Shown piece by piece: positions 17,372 through 25,643 of a stretch of 64,000 nucleotides of DNA. This DNA is from CAYNHZ01 sp964397445. Its GTDB lineage: Bacteria; Bacteroidota; Bacteroidia; Bacteroidales; UBA932. Location: positions 124,001-188,000 of the forward strand of contig CAYNHZ010000001.1 of NCBI GenBank assembly GCA_964397445.1. Reading direction: 5' to 3'. The notes below the pieces were generated by a model. The model made no database searches. It was not told the origin of the DNA and saw only the letters and a list, made by a program, of their open reading frames with translations. The translations under genes and the position numbers were made by a program. The stretch's first letter is position 1, and every line of letters starts with the position of its first letter.

Positions 17372-17873
17372 TCAATTGAAATACATATTTATCTCGTGCT
17401 TATTGTTAGTAATACAGCTTTTGATATGTAACTATGTCAATATTAGTCCTTTTATCTATATTTACATTATTCCGATAATCATTTTATTTCTACCATACAA
17501 GTTTAAATCGTTCGTGATTATGCCGATAGCATTTGTTATCGGACTCACTATTGATGTTTTTGGAAGTGGGATACCGGGGATGAATGCTGCGGCTTTGACA
17601 GCTATGGCTGCCCTAAGACCATTTTTTCTCTCTTTGGTGATCAACGAAAAGAATGTAAACAAGAATGATAGTCCAACCCCTATGGAAATTGGTATTTGGA
17701 ACTACTTGATCTACACCATCCTCTCATTCTTTATTTTTTTCGCGATCTATGTTTTATTAGATAATATGAGCTTCAAACCTCTATTATTCAATACATTAAG
17801 AGTGGTGATCGGGACTGTCATCAATGCTATTCTTGCAACAGTTATAGGAATTGTCATTCAAGATAGGAGGTAA
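17364..17873 (+). CDS. mreD: Rod shape-determining protein MreD
   Basis: A 169-residue, very hydrophobic integral membrane protein with about five predicted helices, in the position of mreD between mreC and mrdA. Low sequence conservation is normal for this family; the call rests largely on hydropathy, length and context. The ATG at 17364 gives an 8-bp overlap with mreC; an in-frame ATG at 17352 is possible and adds four residues. Confidence 0.88.
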   Translation: MSNQLKYIFISCLLLVIQLLICNYVNISPFIYIYIIPIIILFLPYKFKSFVIMPIAFVIGLTIDVFGSGIPGMNAAALTAMAALRPFFLSLVINEKNVNKNDSPTPMEIGIWNYLIYTILSFFIFFAIYVLLDNMSFKPLLFNTLRVVIGTVINAILATVIGIVIQDRR

Positions 17874-17879
17874 TACTAT

Positions 17880-19748
17880 ATGAGTTTCTCTCCCGAAAAG
17901 AAGAATTTATTAATAATTGGTACGGCTATATTTTTTCTACTGCTTGCCTGCCAGCTTTTCTATCTCCAAATCATTGATAATAGTTATAAGATTAGTGCAG
18001 AAAACAATGCTCTAAGGTATATAACAAGATATCCTGTGAGGGGTCTTATTTTAGACAGATATGGTAAAGTGTTGGTTGGAAATAAAAATTCTTACGATAT
18101 TATGGTCACCCCGTACGATGTTAAGAGTTTCGACACCACTGAATTATGCAAAATATTTAATCTCAATCCCGAAGATGTAAGAAACACCTTTAAATATTAT
18201 AGACAGTACCGTTCAAAGATCGGATATCAAAGTCAGACATTTTTAAAACAGGTTTCAAGTGAACAATATAGTTACTTTATAGAAAAAAATAACAAGTTTC
18301 CAGGCTTTTACGGTATTCCACGAACATCTCGGAGTTATCCATACAATGCTGGGGGAAATCTAATAGGCTATGTAACAGAGGTAGATCCAAACTTTTTAAA
18401 GAGAAATCCCGATTATCAACAAGGGGACTATACAGGTAGGACAGGAATAGAGGAGTCGTGTGAAGTCATCCTAAAAGGGAAGAAAGGTTACAGTATATTT
18501 TTAAGGGATGCAAATAATAAAATCCAATCCTCATATAAGGGGGGTGAATACGATACCCCATCAGTTCCCGGAAAAGATGTCACCTCAACAATCGATGCAG
18601 AGCTCCAGAATTATGGAGAATCGTTAATGAAAAACAAAGTTGGGGCGTTGGTCGCTATCGAACCTTCAACCGGTGAAATATTATCTCTTGTTTCAAGTCC
18701 GGGTATAGATGTTTCCATCCTATCTGAAATAAACAAGCACTATGGCGAGATCGCACAAGATCCTTTTAAACCTATGTTTAACAGAGCCGTTATGTCTCCG
18801 CAGCCACCGGGTTCGGTCTTTAAATTGGTTAATGCCTTGATCGGATTACAAGAGGGTGTTGTCAATGAAAATACCTCTTTCTCGTGTAGAAACGGATATC
18901 ACTCACAAGGTCTTACTGTTGGCTGTCACCAACACCCCTCTCCATTAAAATTCGAAGAGGCAATTATGATGTCGTGCAACTCCTATTTCTGTAATTTGAT
19001 GCGTGCGGTTTTAGATAATCGGAACTACCCAAATATTGAATCTTCATTTAATAAGTGGCGCCAATATGTGACAAGTTTCGGTTTTGGAACAAAATTGGGT
19101 AGTGATTTTCCCTCTGAACAAGCAGGAATAGTACCAACTACCTCAACATACGATAAGATTCACGGAAAAGGGAGGTGGAAATCCATCTCAATAATCTCTC
19201 TCGCTATCGGTCAAGGGGAGCTCGGGTGTACCCCTCTCCACTTAGCCAATCTTGCAGCAACTATCGCTAATAGAGGATTTTATCATATTCCGCATATCAT
19301 CAAGAATTTTGACTCTGACTCTTTGAGAAGGAGATATGAACAGAAGCATTATACTCTGATCGATTCTGCTAATTTTATCCCTGTGATAGAGGGAATGTAT
19401 CGTGCCGTTAATTCCCCTCCAGGATCTGGAGCAACCGCAAGGATAGCCGCAATAGACAGTCTTGATGTTTGCGGCAAAACAGGGACTGCTGAGAACCCAC
19501 ACGGAGATGAACACTCTGTTTTTATGTGTTTCGCACCTAAAGACAAGCCTCAAATCGCTATTGCCGTATATGTTGAAAATGCAGGTTTCGGGGCAACATG
19601 GGCTGCTCCTATCGCCTCTTTAATGGTTGAGAAATATCTCAATAGAGGAATCAGTGAAAAAAGGAAATATATAGAGGAGAGATTGATAAATGCCAACCTC
19701 CTAAATAAAGTCCCTGCCTGGAAGAAGAAACAAGAAACCAAAAAATGA
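17880..19748 (+). CDS. mrdA: Penicillin-binding protein 2 (elongasome transpeptidase)
   Basis: A 622-residue class B PBP. One N-terminal transmembrane helix (about 10-29) is followed by the dimerisation domain and the transpeptidase domain. The active site has P-G-S-V-F-K-L (SxxK), S-C-N (SxN) and K-T-G-T-A. It cross-links new peptidoglycan during elongation and works with RodA, whose gene follows 10 bp later. Length and motifs are standard. Confidence 0.96.
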   Translation: MSFSPEKKNLLIIGTAIFFLLLACQLFYLQIIDNSYKISAENNALRYITRYPVRGLILDRYGKVLVGNKNSYDIMVTPYDVKSFDTTELCKIFNLNPEDVRNTFKYYRQYRSKIGYQSQTFLKQVSSEQYSYFIEKNNKFPGFYGIPRTSRSYPYNAGGNLIGYVTEVDPNFLKRNPDYQQGDYTGRTGIEESCEVILKGKKGYSIFLRDANNKIQSSYKGGEYDTPSVPGKDVTSTIDAELQNYGESLMKNKVGALVAIEPSTGEILSLVSSPGIDVSILSEINKHYGEIAQDPFKPMFNRAVMSPQPPGSVFKLVNALIGLQEGVVNENTSFSCRNGYHSQGLTVGCHQHPSPLKFEEAIMMSCNSYFCNLMRAVLDNRNYPNIESSFNKWRQYVTSFGFGTKLGSDFPSEQAGIVPTTSTYDKIHGKGRWKSISIISLAIGQGELGCTPLHLANLAATIANRGFYHIPHIIKNFDSDSLRRRYEQKHYTLIDSANFIPVIEGMYRAVNSPPGSGATARIAAIDSLDVCGKTGTAENPHGDEHSVFMCFAPKDKPQIAIAVYVENAGFGATWAAPIASLMVEKYLNRGISEKRKYIEERLINANLLNKVPAWKKKQETKK

Positions 19749-19758
19749 GAAACTAAAA

Positions 19759-21189
19759 ATGATTCAAGGAAGAAACATATATAGGAAATTAAATTGGACA
19801 CTTATTGTGTGCTATTTAATCCTCATCATTTTCGGTTGGATGAATATTTTCGCATCAATATATAGTGAGGATATTCCCAATATGTTTTCCCTCTCCCTTA
19901 GAAGTGGCAACCAGATAATTTGGATCGGGATAGCTCTATCAATAGCTATTCTCCTCATTTTCTTTATAAATCCGAGAATATACACAGGTCTCTCTTGGTG
20001 GTTTTATGCATTTGTTATCTCACTTTTGGTGGCGGTAATGATTTTTGGAAAAGAGGTAAACGGCTCTAAATCGTGGCTGATGATAGGATCATTCGGCATC
20101 CAACCTTCTGAGTTCTCCAAGATAACTACCTCTCTATGTATCTCTATGATTATGAGTAAATACGGATTTAAGGTGACAAATGGACGGGATATGCTGAAAG
20201 TTTTGATAACTATTTTTATCCCGGTAGGATTGATCGCCCTCGAACCCGATATGGGGACTATACTCGTCTATTGTGGATTTGTATTTGTCCTTTACCGAGA
20301 GGGGCTTTCGGGGTGGTTCATTCTATTTGCCGCACTCATCATTTTGCTTTTTATCCTGACTCTTAAATTCTCTCCATTTATAGCGATTCTTGTCTTGATA
20401 GCAATACTTATAACTATTGATGGAATTCTATATCGGAGGATTATTTTGAATATTTTATTCGGTGCGATTTTTATAACATTAGCCTCATTTATTCCGAGAG
20501 TATTGGAGATGGAATCGATGTCCAAAATTAATAAGCTCGATAGTGAATATGTATTACTGATCCTTACAATCCCCCTTTTATTAGTAATTTTGATCAGGTC
20601 CTACAAACACAGGATTAAACATCGTAAATACATAATTCTCAGCTTTATATGTTCAGTTATTCTGATTTTCTCTGTTGATTTTATATACGACAATCTCTTA
20701 AAAGAACACCATCGTAACAGAATTGAAAATTTATTGGGTATAACTGAGGATCTCAAAGGGTCGGGATACAATGTAAATCAATCAAAAATTGCAATCGGCT
20801 CGGGTGGTTTATTTGGAAAAGGGTACCTTCAAGGGACACAGACTAAGTTTAATTTCGTTCCGGAACAAAGTACCGATTTTATTTTTTGCACCATAGGTGA
20901 AGAGTGGGGATTTGCAGGGTCCATAGGGGTATTACTTGTGTTTTTTATTATGATTACGAACATAATATCCACAGCAGAGAAGCAGAAGGACAAACTCGTA
21001 AGGATTTACGGCTATTGCGTTGCCTCTTGCCTTTTTATGCATGTGGTAATCAATATTGGGATGACAATAGGGCTTATGCCTGTAGTCGGAATACCCCTTC
21101 CATATATAAGCTATGGCGGATCGTCTTTCATCTCATTTACAATTTTGCTATTCATCTATATACGCCTTGATTTAGATAGATGGAGATAA
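19759..21189 (+). CDS. rodA: Rod shape-determining SEDS glycosyltransferase RodA
   Basis: A 476-residue SEDS-family polytopic membrane protein, about ten hydrophobic helices, which polymerises lipid II with PBP2. Family signatures include G-S-K-S-W, Q-P-S-E-F-S-K, L-E-P-D-M-G-T, and the C-terminal F-V-P-E-Q-S-T-D-F-I-F and P-Y-I-S-Y-G-G-S-S. At 476 residues it is longer than the E. coli protein (370), owing to a longer central loop region around residues 200-320. It ends the purH-mre operon. Confidence 0.95.
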   Translation: MIQGRNIYRKLNWTLIVCYLILIIFGWMNIFASIYSEDIPNMFSLSLRSGNQIIWIGIALSIAILLIFFINPRIYTGLSWWFYAFVISLLVAVMIFGKEVNGSKSWLMIGSFGIQPSEFSKITTSLCISMIMSKYGFKVTNGRDMLKVLITIFIPVGLIALEPDMGTILVYCGFVFVLYREGLSGWFILFAALIILLFILTLKFSPFIAILVLIAILITIDGILYRRIILNILFGAIFITLASFIPRVLEMESMSKINKLDSEYVLLILTIPLLLVILIRSYKHRIKHRKYIILSFICSVILIFSVDFIYDNLLKEHHRNRIENLLGITEDLKGSGYNVNQSKIAIGSGGLFGKGYLQGTQTKFNFVPEQSTDFIFCTIGEEWGFAGSIGVLLVFFIMITNIISTAEKQKDKLVRIYGYCVASCLFMHVVINIGMTIGLMPVVGIPLPYISYGGSSFISFTILLFIYIRLDLDRWR

Positions 21190-21201
21190 TTATTTTTTTT
21201 A

Positions 21202-21209
21202 TACATTTG
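21202..21209 (+). promoter_or_regulatory. -7 promoter element of gcvP
   Basis: TACATTTG matches TAnnTTTG exactly. It ends 12 bp before the ATG at 21222, giving a very short leader, or about 38 nt if the in-frame ATG at 21252 is used. Confidence 0.5.
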
Positions 21210-21221
21210 TAAGTTATTCAA

Positions 21222-24080
21222 ATGAAAAAAACAAATAATTATTTAAAAGATATGCCACTCAATTTTTCAGACAGACACAATGGACCAAGGGCTTCTCAAA
21301 TAGCTCAAATGCTTAATATTATAGGAGTTAAATCTATGGAAGAGTTAATTAAGCAAACTTTTCCTTCAGATATTTTACTTAAAGAGCAACTAAATCTTGA
21401 TAAATCGGTTAGTGAAAACAACTATCTATCTCGATTAAAAGAGATTGCCTCTAAAAATAAGAATAATCGCTCAATGATAGGGTTAGGGTTTTATGGTACT
21501 GCATCTATGCCTGTGATTATCAGGAATATATTTGAAAATCCAAGTTGGTACACCTCCTATACCCCATATCAAGCAGAGATTTCACAAGGGAGACTTGAAG
21601 CTCTTATCAATTTCCAAACAATGATCTCCTCTCTTACCGGATTTCCGATGGCAAACTGCTCTATGCTTGATGATGCAACAGCTGCAGGAGAGGCTATGAG
21701 GATGATGTTTGAATTGCGTCCTCGCGAGGCTGTCAAAGCAGGTAAAAACACCGTTTTTGTAGATCAAAATATTTTTCCTCAAGTTCTTTCTGTTATTGAG
21801 ACTCGTGCTGAAGGATTGGGAATCAATGTGTTAGTTGGTGATTATAAAGATATTCTTAAAAATGGATTCGATCAAAATTGTTATGGTGCTATCCTTCAAT
21901 ACCCTGCAGCAGATGGAGAGGTTCGCGACTACACATTGTTTTGCGAGAAAGCTCACTCTGCCTCTATCTTAGTTTCAGCACATTGCGATATTCTATCCCT
22001 TGCTGTTCTTAAAGAACCTGCAGCATGGGGCGCAGATATTGCTATCGGGACTGCTCAACGTTTCGGACTTCCTATGGGATTTGGCGGACCTACAGCAGGT
22101 TGGATGGCTACTTGCGATAAATATAAAAGAAATATACCTGGTAGAATAATAGGAATATCTATCGACAGGCTTGGCAAACCTGCTTTTAGACTTGCCCTTC
22201 AAACTCGAGAGCAACACATTAAGAGAGAAAAAGCAACTTCAAATATCTGTACGGCAACTGCACTTATGGCGACTATGACAGGGATGTTTGCAGCTTATCA
22301 TGGTCCTGTGGGAATTAAAGAGATAGCCTCAAATGCCCATAAATATGCATCTGCCGTTGCCTCTAAACTTAAAGCAGCAGGGTTTAAGTTGGCTGCAGAT
22401 AAGTTTTTCGACACAATTCGCATTGTAGATGTTGTATCTGCCGATATTCGCAAAAAGGCAGAGGCTAAAGGGATGAATTTTTACTATCCTTGTGAAAAAT
22501 GTGTTCAGATTTCATTCGATGAGCTCTCAAATTGCGAAGAGGCATTAAATATCCTTTCAATTTTCGGAGTTGAGGTGAAAAATTGTAAATGTGACTCTGC
22601 AAAAGAGCCTGACTTTATGAAGAGGGAGACCCCTATCCTTACTCAGAGGGTTTTCAATACATATCACTCTGAAACAGAGATGATGCGATATATGAAAAAA
22701 TTGGAAAGGAGGGATATATCACTCACCCACTCTATGATTCCGCTTGGCTCCTGTACAATGAAACTCAACGCAGCTGCTGAAATGTTACCACTGAGCTGGT
22801 CTGAATTGTGCAATGTTCACCCTTTTGCACCTAATTCACAAACAGAGGGTTATATGCAAATAATCAAAGAACTCGAAAAAGATCTCTGCATTATTACAGG
22901 TTTTGACTCCTGCTCACTACAACCAAATTCTGGTGCAGCCGGAGAGTATGCAGGGCTTATGACCATTCGCGGATATATGAAAGCAAACGGAAAAGGGGAG
23001 AGAAACACTATCATTATCCCCACCTCTGCTCACGGCACAAACCCAGCAAGTGCTGCAATGGCAGGCTTTAACATAATCCTTGTTGGGTGCGATGAGAATG
23101 GAAATATCAATGTGGAAGATTTGCGCCAAAAGGCAATCGATAATAAAGAGAGTCTTGCAGGTATTATGATCACTTATCCCTCTACCCACGGTGTGTTCGA
23201 GGTGAAAATACGTGAAATCTGTGATATCATCCACATAAACGGCGGTATGGTTTATATGGACGGAGCAAATATGAACGGACAGGTGGGTATTACAAATCCC
23301 GGCTTTATCGGTGCTGATGTGTGCCACTTAAATCTTCATAAAACTTTCGCAATGCCTCACGGTGGTGGTGGCCCCGGAGTTGGTGCTATCTGTGTAGCTA
23401 AACATCTTACTCCATATATACCTGGACACCCATTGGTTCCCGAATGTGGAGGGAAAGGGGTTAAAGCTGTAAGCTCTGCTCCTTACGGAAGCCCTCTATT
23501 GGCACCTATCACACACGCTTACATTAAGTTACTCGGCCCTGATGGACTATGCAAAGCTACTGAGATGGCTATTTTGAACGCAAACTATATGGCTTGTCGT
23601 CTTCAACCCGAATTTAAAATCCTCTATACAGGTGCTACCGGAAGGGTAGCTCACGAGTGCATAGTAGATCTCCAAAATTTCAAATCGGAGTATGGTGTCG
23701 ATGCTACTGATATTGCAAAACGCCTTATGGATTACGGTTTTCACGCTCCAACCCTCTCATTCCCTGTTCACGAGACTTTGATGATAGAACCAACTGAGAG
23801 TGAATCATTAGAGGAGATCGAGAGATTTATTGAGGCATTGAAATCAATTAAGAGGGAGTGCGAAGAGATCAAAAACGGAGAGGCAGATAAAGAGAATAAT
23901 GTTATCAAAATGTCACCTCACACAGCTGAAGAGGTTTGCGGTAACGAATGGAATCACCCCTACTCAAGGGAGAAAGCAGCATATCCTTTGGAATGGATCA
24001 GAGATAATAAATTTTGGCCATTTGTTTCTCGTGTTGATAATGGATATGGCGATAGAAACCTATTACCTTATGTCGAATAA
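21222..24080 (+). CDS. gcvP: Glycine dehydrogenase (decarboxylating), P protein
   Basis: A 952-residue single-chain glycine decarboxylase, with the alpha and beta halves fused. It removes CO2 from glycine and passes the aminomethyl group to lipoyl-GcvH. The pyridoxal phosphate lysine lies in N-L-H-K-T-F in the C-terminal half, followed by the glycine-rich P-H-G-G-G-G-P-G loop. The N-terminal half has W-Y-T-S-Y-T-P-Y-Q. gcvT and gcvH are not adjacent. An alternative ATG at 21252 begins M-P-L-N-F-S-D-R-H, closer to the N-terminus I recall for relatives, and may be the true start. Confidence 0.96.
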   Translation: MKKTNNYLKDMPLNFSDRHNGPRASQIAQMLNIIGVKSMEELIKQTFPSDILLKEQLNLDKSVSENNYLSRLKEIASKNKNNRSMIGLGFYGTASMPVIIRNIFENPSWYTSYTPYQAEISQGRLEALINFQTMISSLTGFPMANCSMLDDATAAGEAMRMMFELRPREAVKAGKNTVFVDQNIFPQVLSVIETRAEGLGINVLVGDYKDILKNGFDQNCYGAILQYPAADGEVRDYTLFCEKAHSASILVSAHCDILSLAVLKEPAAWGADIAIGTAQRFGLPMGFGGPTAGWMATCDKYKRNIPGRIIGISIDRLGKPAFRLALQTREQHIKREKATSNICTATALMATMTGMFAAYHGPVGIKEIASNAHKYASAVASKLKAAGFKLAADKFFDTIRIVDVVSADIRKKAEAKGMNFYYPCEKCVQISFDELSNCEEALNILSIFGVEVKNCKCDSAKEPDFMKRETPILTQRVFNTYHSETEMMRYMKKLERRDISLTHSMIPLGSCTMKLNAAAEMLPLSWSELCNVHPFAPNSQTEGYMQIIKELEKDLCIITGFDSCSLQPNSGAAGEYAGLMTIRGYMKANGKGERNTIIIPTSAHGTNPASAAMAGFNIILVGCDENGNINVEDLRQKAIDNKESLAGIMITYPSTHGVFEVKIREICDIIHINGGMVYMDGANMNGQVGITNPGFIGADVCHLNLHKTFAMPHGGGGPGVGAICVAKHLTPYIPGHPLVPECGGKGVKAVSSAPYGSPLLAPITHAYIKLLGPDGLCKATEMAILNANYMACRLQPEFKILYTGATGRVAHECIVDLQNFKSEYGVDATDIAKRLMDYGFHAPTLSFPVHETLMIEPTESESLEEIERFIEALKSIKRECEEIKNGEADKENNVIKMSPHTAEEVCGNEWNHPYSREKAAYPLEWIRDNKFWPFVSRVDNGYGDRNLLPYVE

Positions 24081-24105
24081 ACAATAAACTAATCTAATAA
24101 ATAGT

Positions 24106-25617
24106 ATGCAAAATTTTAAAATCCTCCTCTACCCACTTCTTTCATTAACTCTATTTCTATTCGTCTCCTGTAATGAAGATGAAGAGAAGTTCGGGAAGTT
24201 AGGTATTAGTATATCTCCCCTCTCTGCAGAGATTGATGCTTCAGCAAGAGAGGTAACTTTTGAGGTTACTACCAAAAAAGAGTGGAGTGCAAAAACAAAT
24301 AGTTCTTCGTGGATTTCAATCACAAAAGGAACTGGAAACAAATCTGAAAAACAGCTTACTATATCAATCAGTGCCAATATTGATCAAAAAGAGAGAATTG
24401 ATACGATATATGTTACTTCAGGTGAAAAAACCGCTAAAATACCTATTAAACAATCAGGGCTCAGCTCTATTGTCTCCACAACAGATATTGTCCTTTTAGA
24501 TAATGCTGTTTTCTCCATTAACGCTTCTGAGAGCTGGAGTATCGAATTAACAGATACTAAAGCTACCCCTAAGTGGTTTGATGTTCAACCAAAATCGGGA
24601 GAAGCCGGAAAAGTCAATGTCACTGTGAGCAAAAAGATGGATAATGAATCAACTGATGATCGCAATGCCTTTATTAAGGTTAAAATGGGTAATACACTTT
24701 TCTATCTGACAGTTACACAAAAAGGACGCGATGCTATCATCCTCTCAAAAAAGAAGGTTGAACTCCCCCCTGCTGCAGGTAAGTTTTCAATTACTGTCAA
24801 ATCAAATATCCAATACGAAGTGGTTATTCCATCTTCTTGTAGTTGGATTAAAAGAGACAACTCTCCAACGAAAGCCCTTGTTGAGAAAGTTGAAAATTTC
24901 GCTATAGAAGCAAACACCCCCGATGGAAACAGAAGCGGCATAGTGATAATTAAAGGACAAAATTTATCGGACACCATAAAGGTATATCAGAGTCAATTAA
25001 ACACATTACTTCTTACCCCAGATATTATTTTCGCAGAGTCACACGGTGGTACTGCTACAGTTGAATTGAAATCAAATGTTGAGTACAACACAACTATTTT
25101 AGATAACGCCAATTGGCTGAGACTTATCAGTCAAAGTGAGGTGAGAACCGATAGAAAAAGTGTTCAAATTGACGAAAACAATAGTACAACTCAGAGAGTT
25201 GCAAAGATTGTATTTTCCGATAGAAACTCCTCTCTTACAGATACTTTGTTTGTAAATCAAGCTGCAAGAAATAGTGATAATTTCACAAAAGAGAATAAAT
25301 ATGGTATATATGGATATGGTGGAGATAATACCCCTTCTCTTTATTATACCCCTTATGTCGATCAATTATCATCGATTACAATATCTGATAAAATATCATT
25401 TAGATTGATCAATCCTAAATATAAGAAATTTTATAGCGTCATTGATATTCCTAACATTATAAATGTTGGAGACTCTTTTACCATACGAATCATACAAAAT
25501 TATGTAGACAAATACCTTTACAATTTTTCTTTACCTGTTTCTGTTATGAAGATTGAAAATGAAAAGGTTTGGTTATATAGTTCTCAGAAATCAATTGGTC
25601 TAATAATTAGGAAATAA
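24106..25617 (+). CDS. Lipoprotein with four tandem BACON-like domains
   Basis: A 503-residue exported lipoprotein: a signal peptide ends in the lipobox F-V-S-C (Cys22). Four successive immunoglobulin-like BACON units of about 85-95 residues follow, each with a W-(I/F/L) strand in the first half (W-I-S-I, W-F-D-V, W-I-K-R, W-L-R-L) and ending near a (V/I)-x-Q motif (I-K-Q-S-G, V-T-Q-K-G, V-Y-Q-S-Q, V-N-Q-A-A). A C-terminal region of about 125 residues is unrecognised. BACON domains are common in Bacteroidota surface proteins and are thought to be binding or spacer modules. It precedes the M6 protease gene by 26 bp and may be co-transcribed with it. Confidence 0.85.
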   Translation: MQNFKILLYPLLSLTLFLFVSCNEDEEKFGKLGISISPLSAEIDASAREVTFEVTTKKEWSAKTNSSSWISITKGTGNKSEKQLTISISANIDQKERIDTIYVTSGEKTAKIPIKQSGLSSIVSTTDIVLLDNAVFSINASESWSIELTDTKATPKWFDVQPKSGEAGKVNVTVSKKMDNESTDDRNAFIKVKMGNTLFYLTVTQKGRDAIILSKKKVELPPAAGKFSITVKSNIQYEVVIPSSCSWIKRDNSPTKALVEKVENFAIEANTPDGNRSGIVIIKGQNLSDTIKVYQSQLNTLLLTPDIIFAESHGGTATVELKSNVEYNTTILDNANWLRLISQSEVRTDRKSVQIDENNSTTQRVAKIVFSDRNSSLTDTLFVNQAARNSDNFTKENKYGIYGYGGDNTPSLYYTPYVDQLSSITISDKISFRLINPKYKKFYSVIDIPNIINVGDSFTIRIIQNYVDKYLYNFSLPVSVMKIENEKVWLYSSQKSIGLIIRK

Positions 25618-25643
25618 TTAATCTTTTAAAACTTCTGATTCAT

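Noticed and set aside
21190..21221. Possible glycine riboswitch upstream of gcvP.
   Set aside because: Only 32 bp separate rodA and gcvP, and the -7 box lies within them; there is no room for an aptamer.
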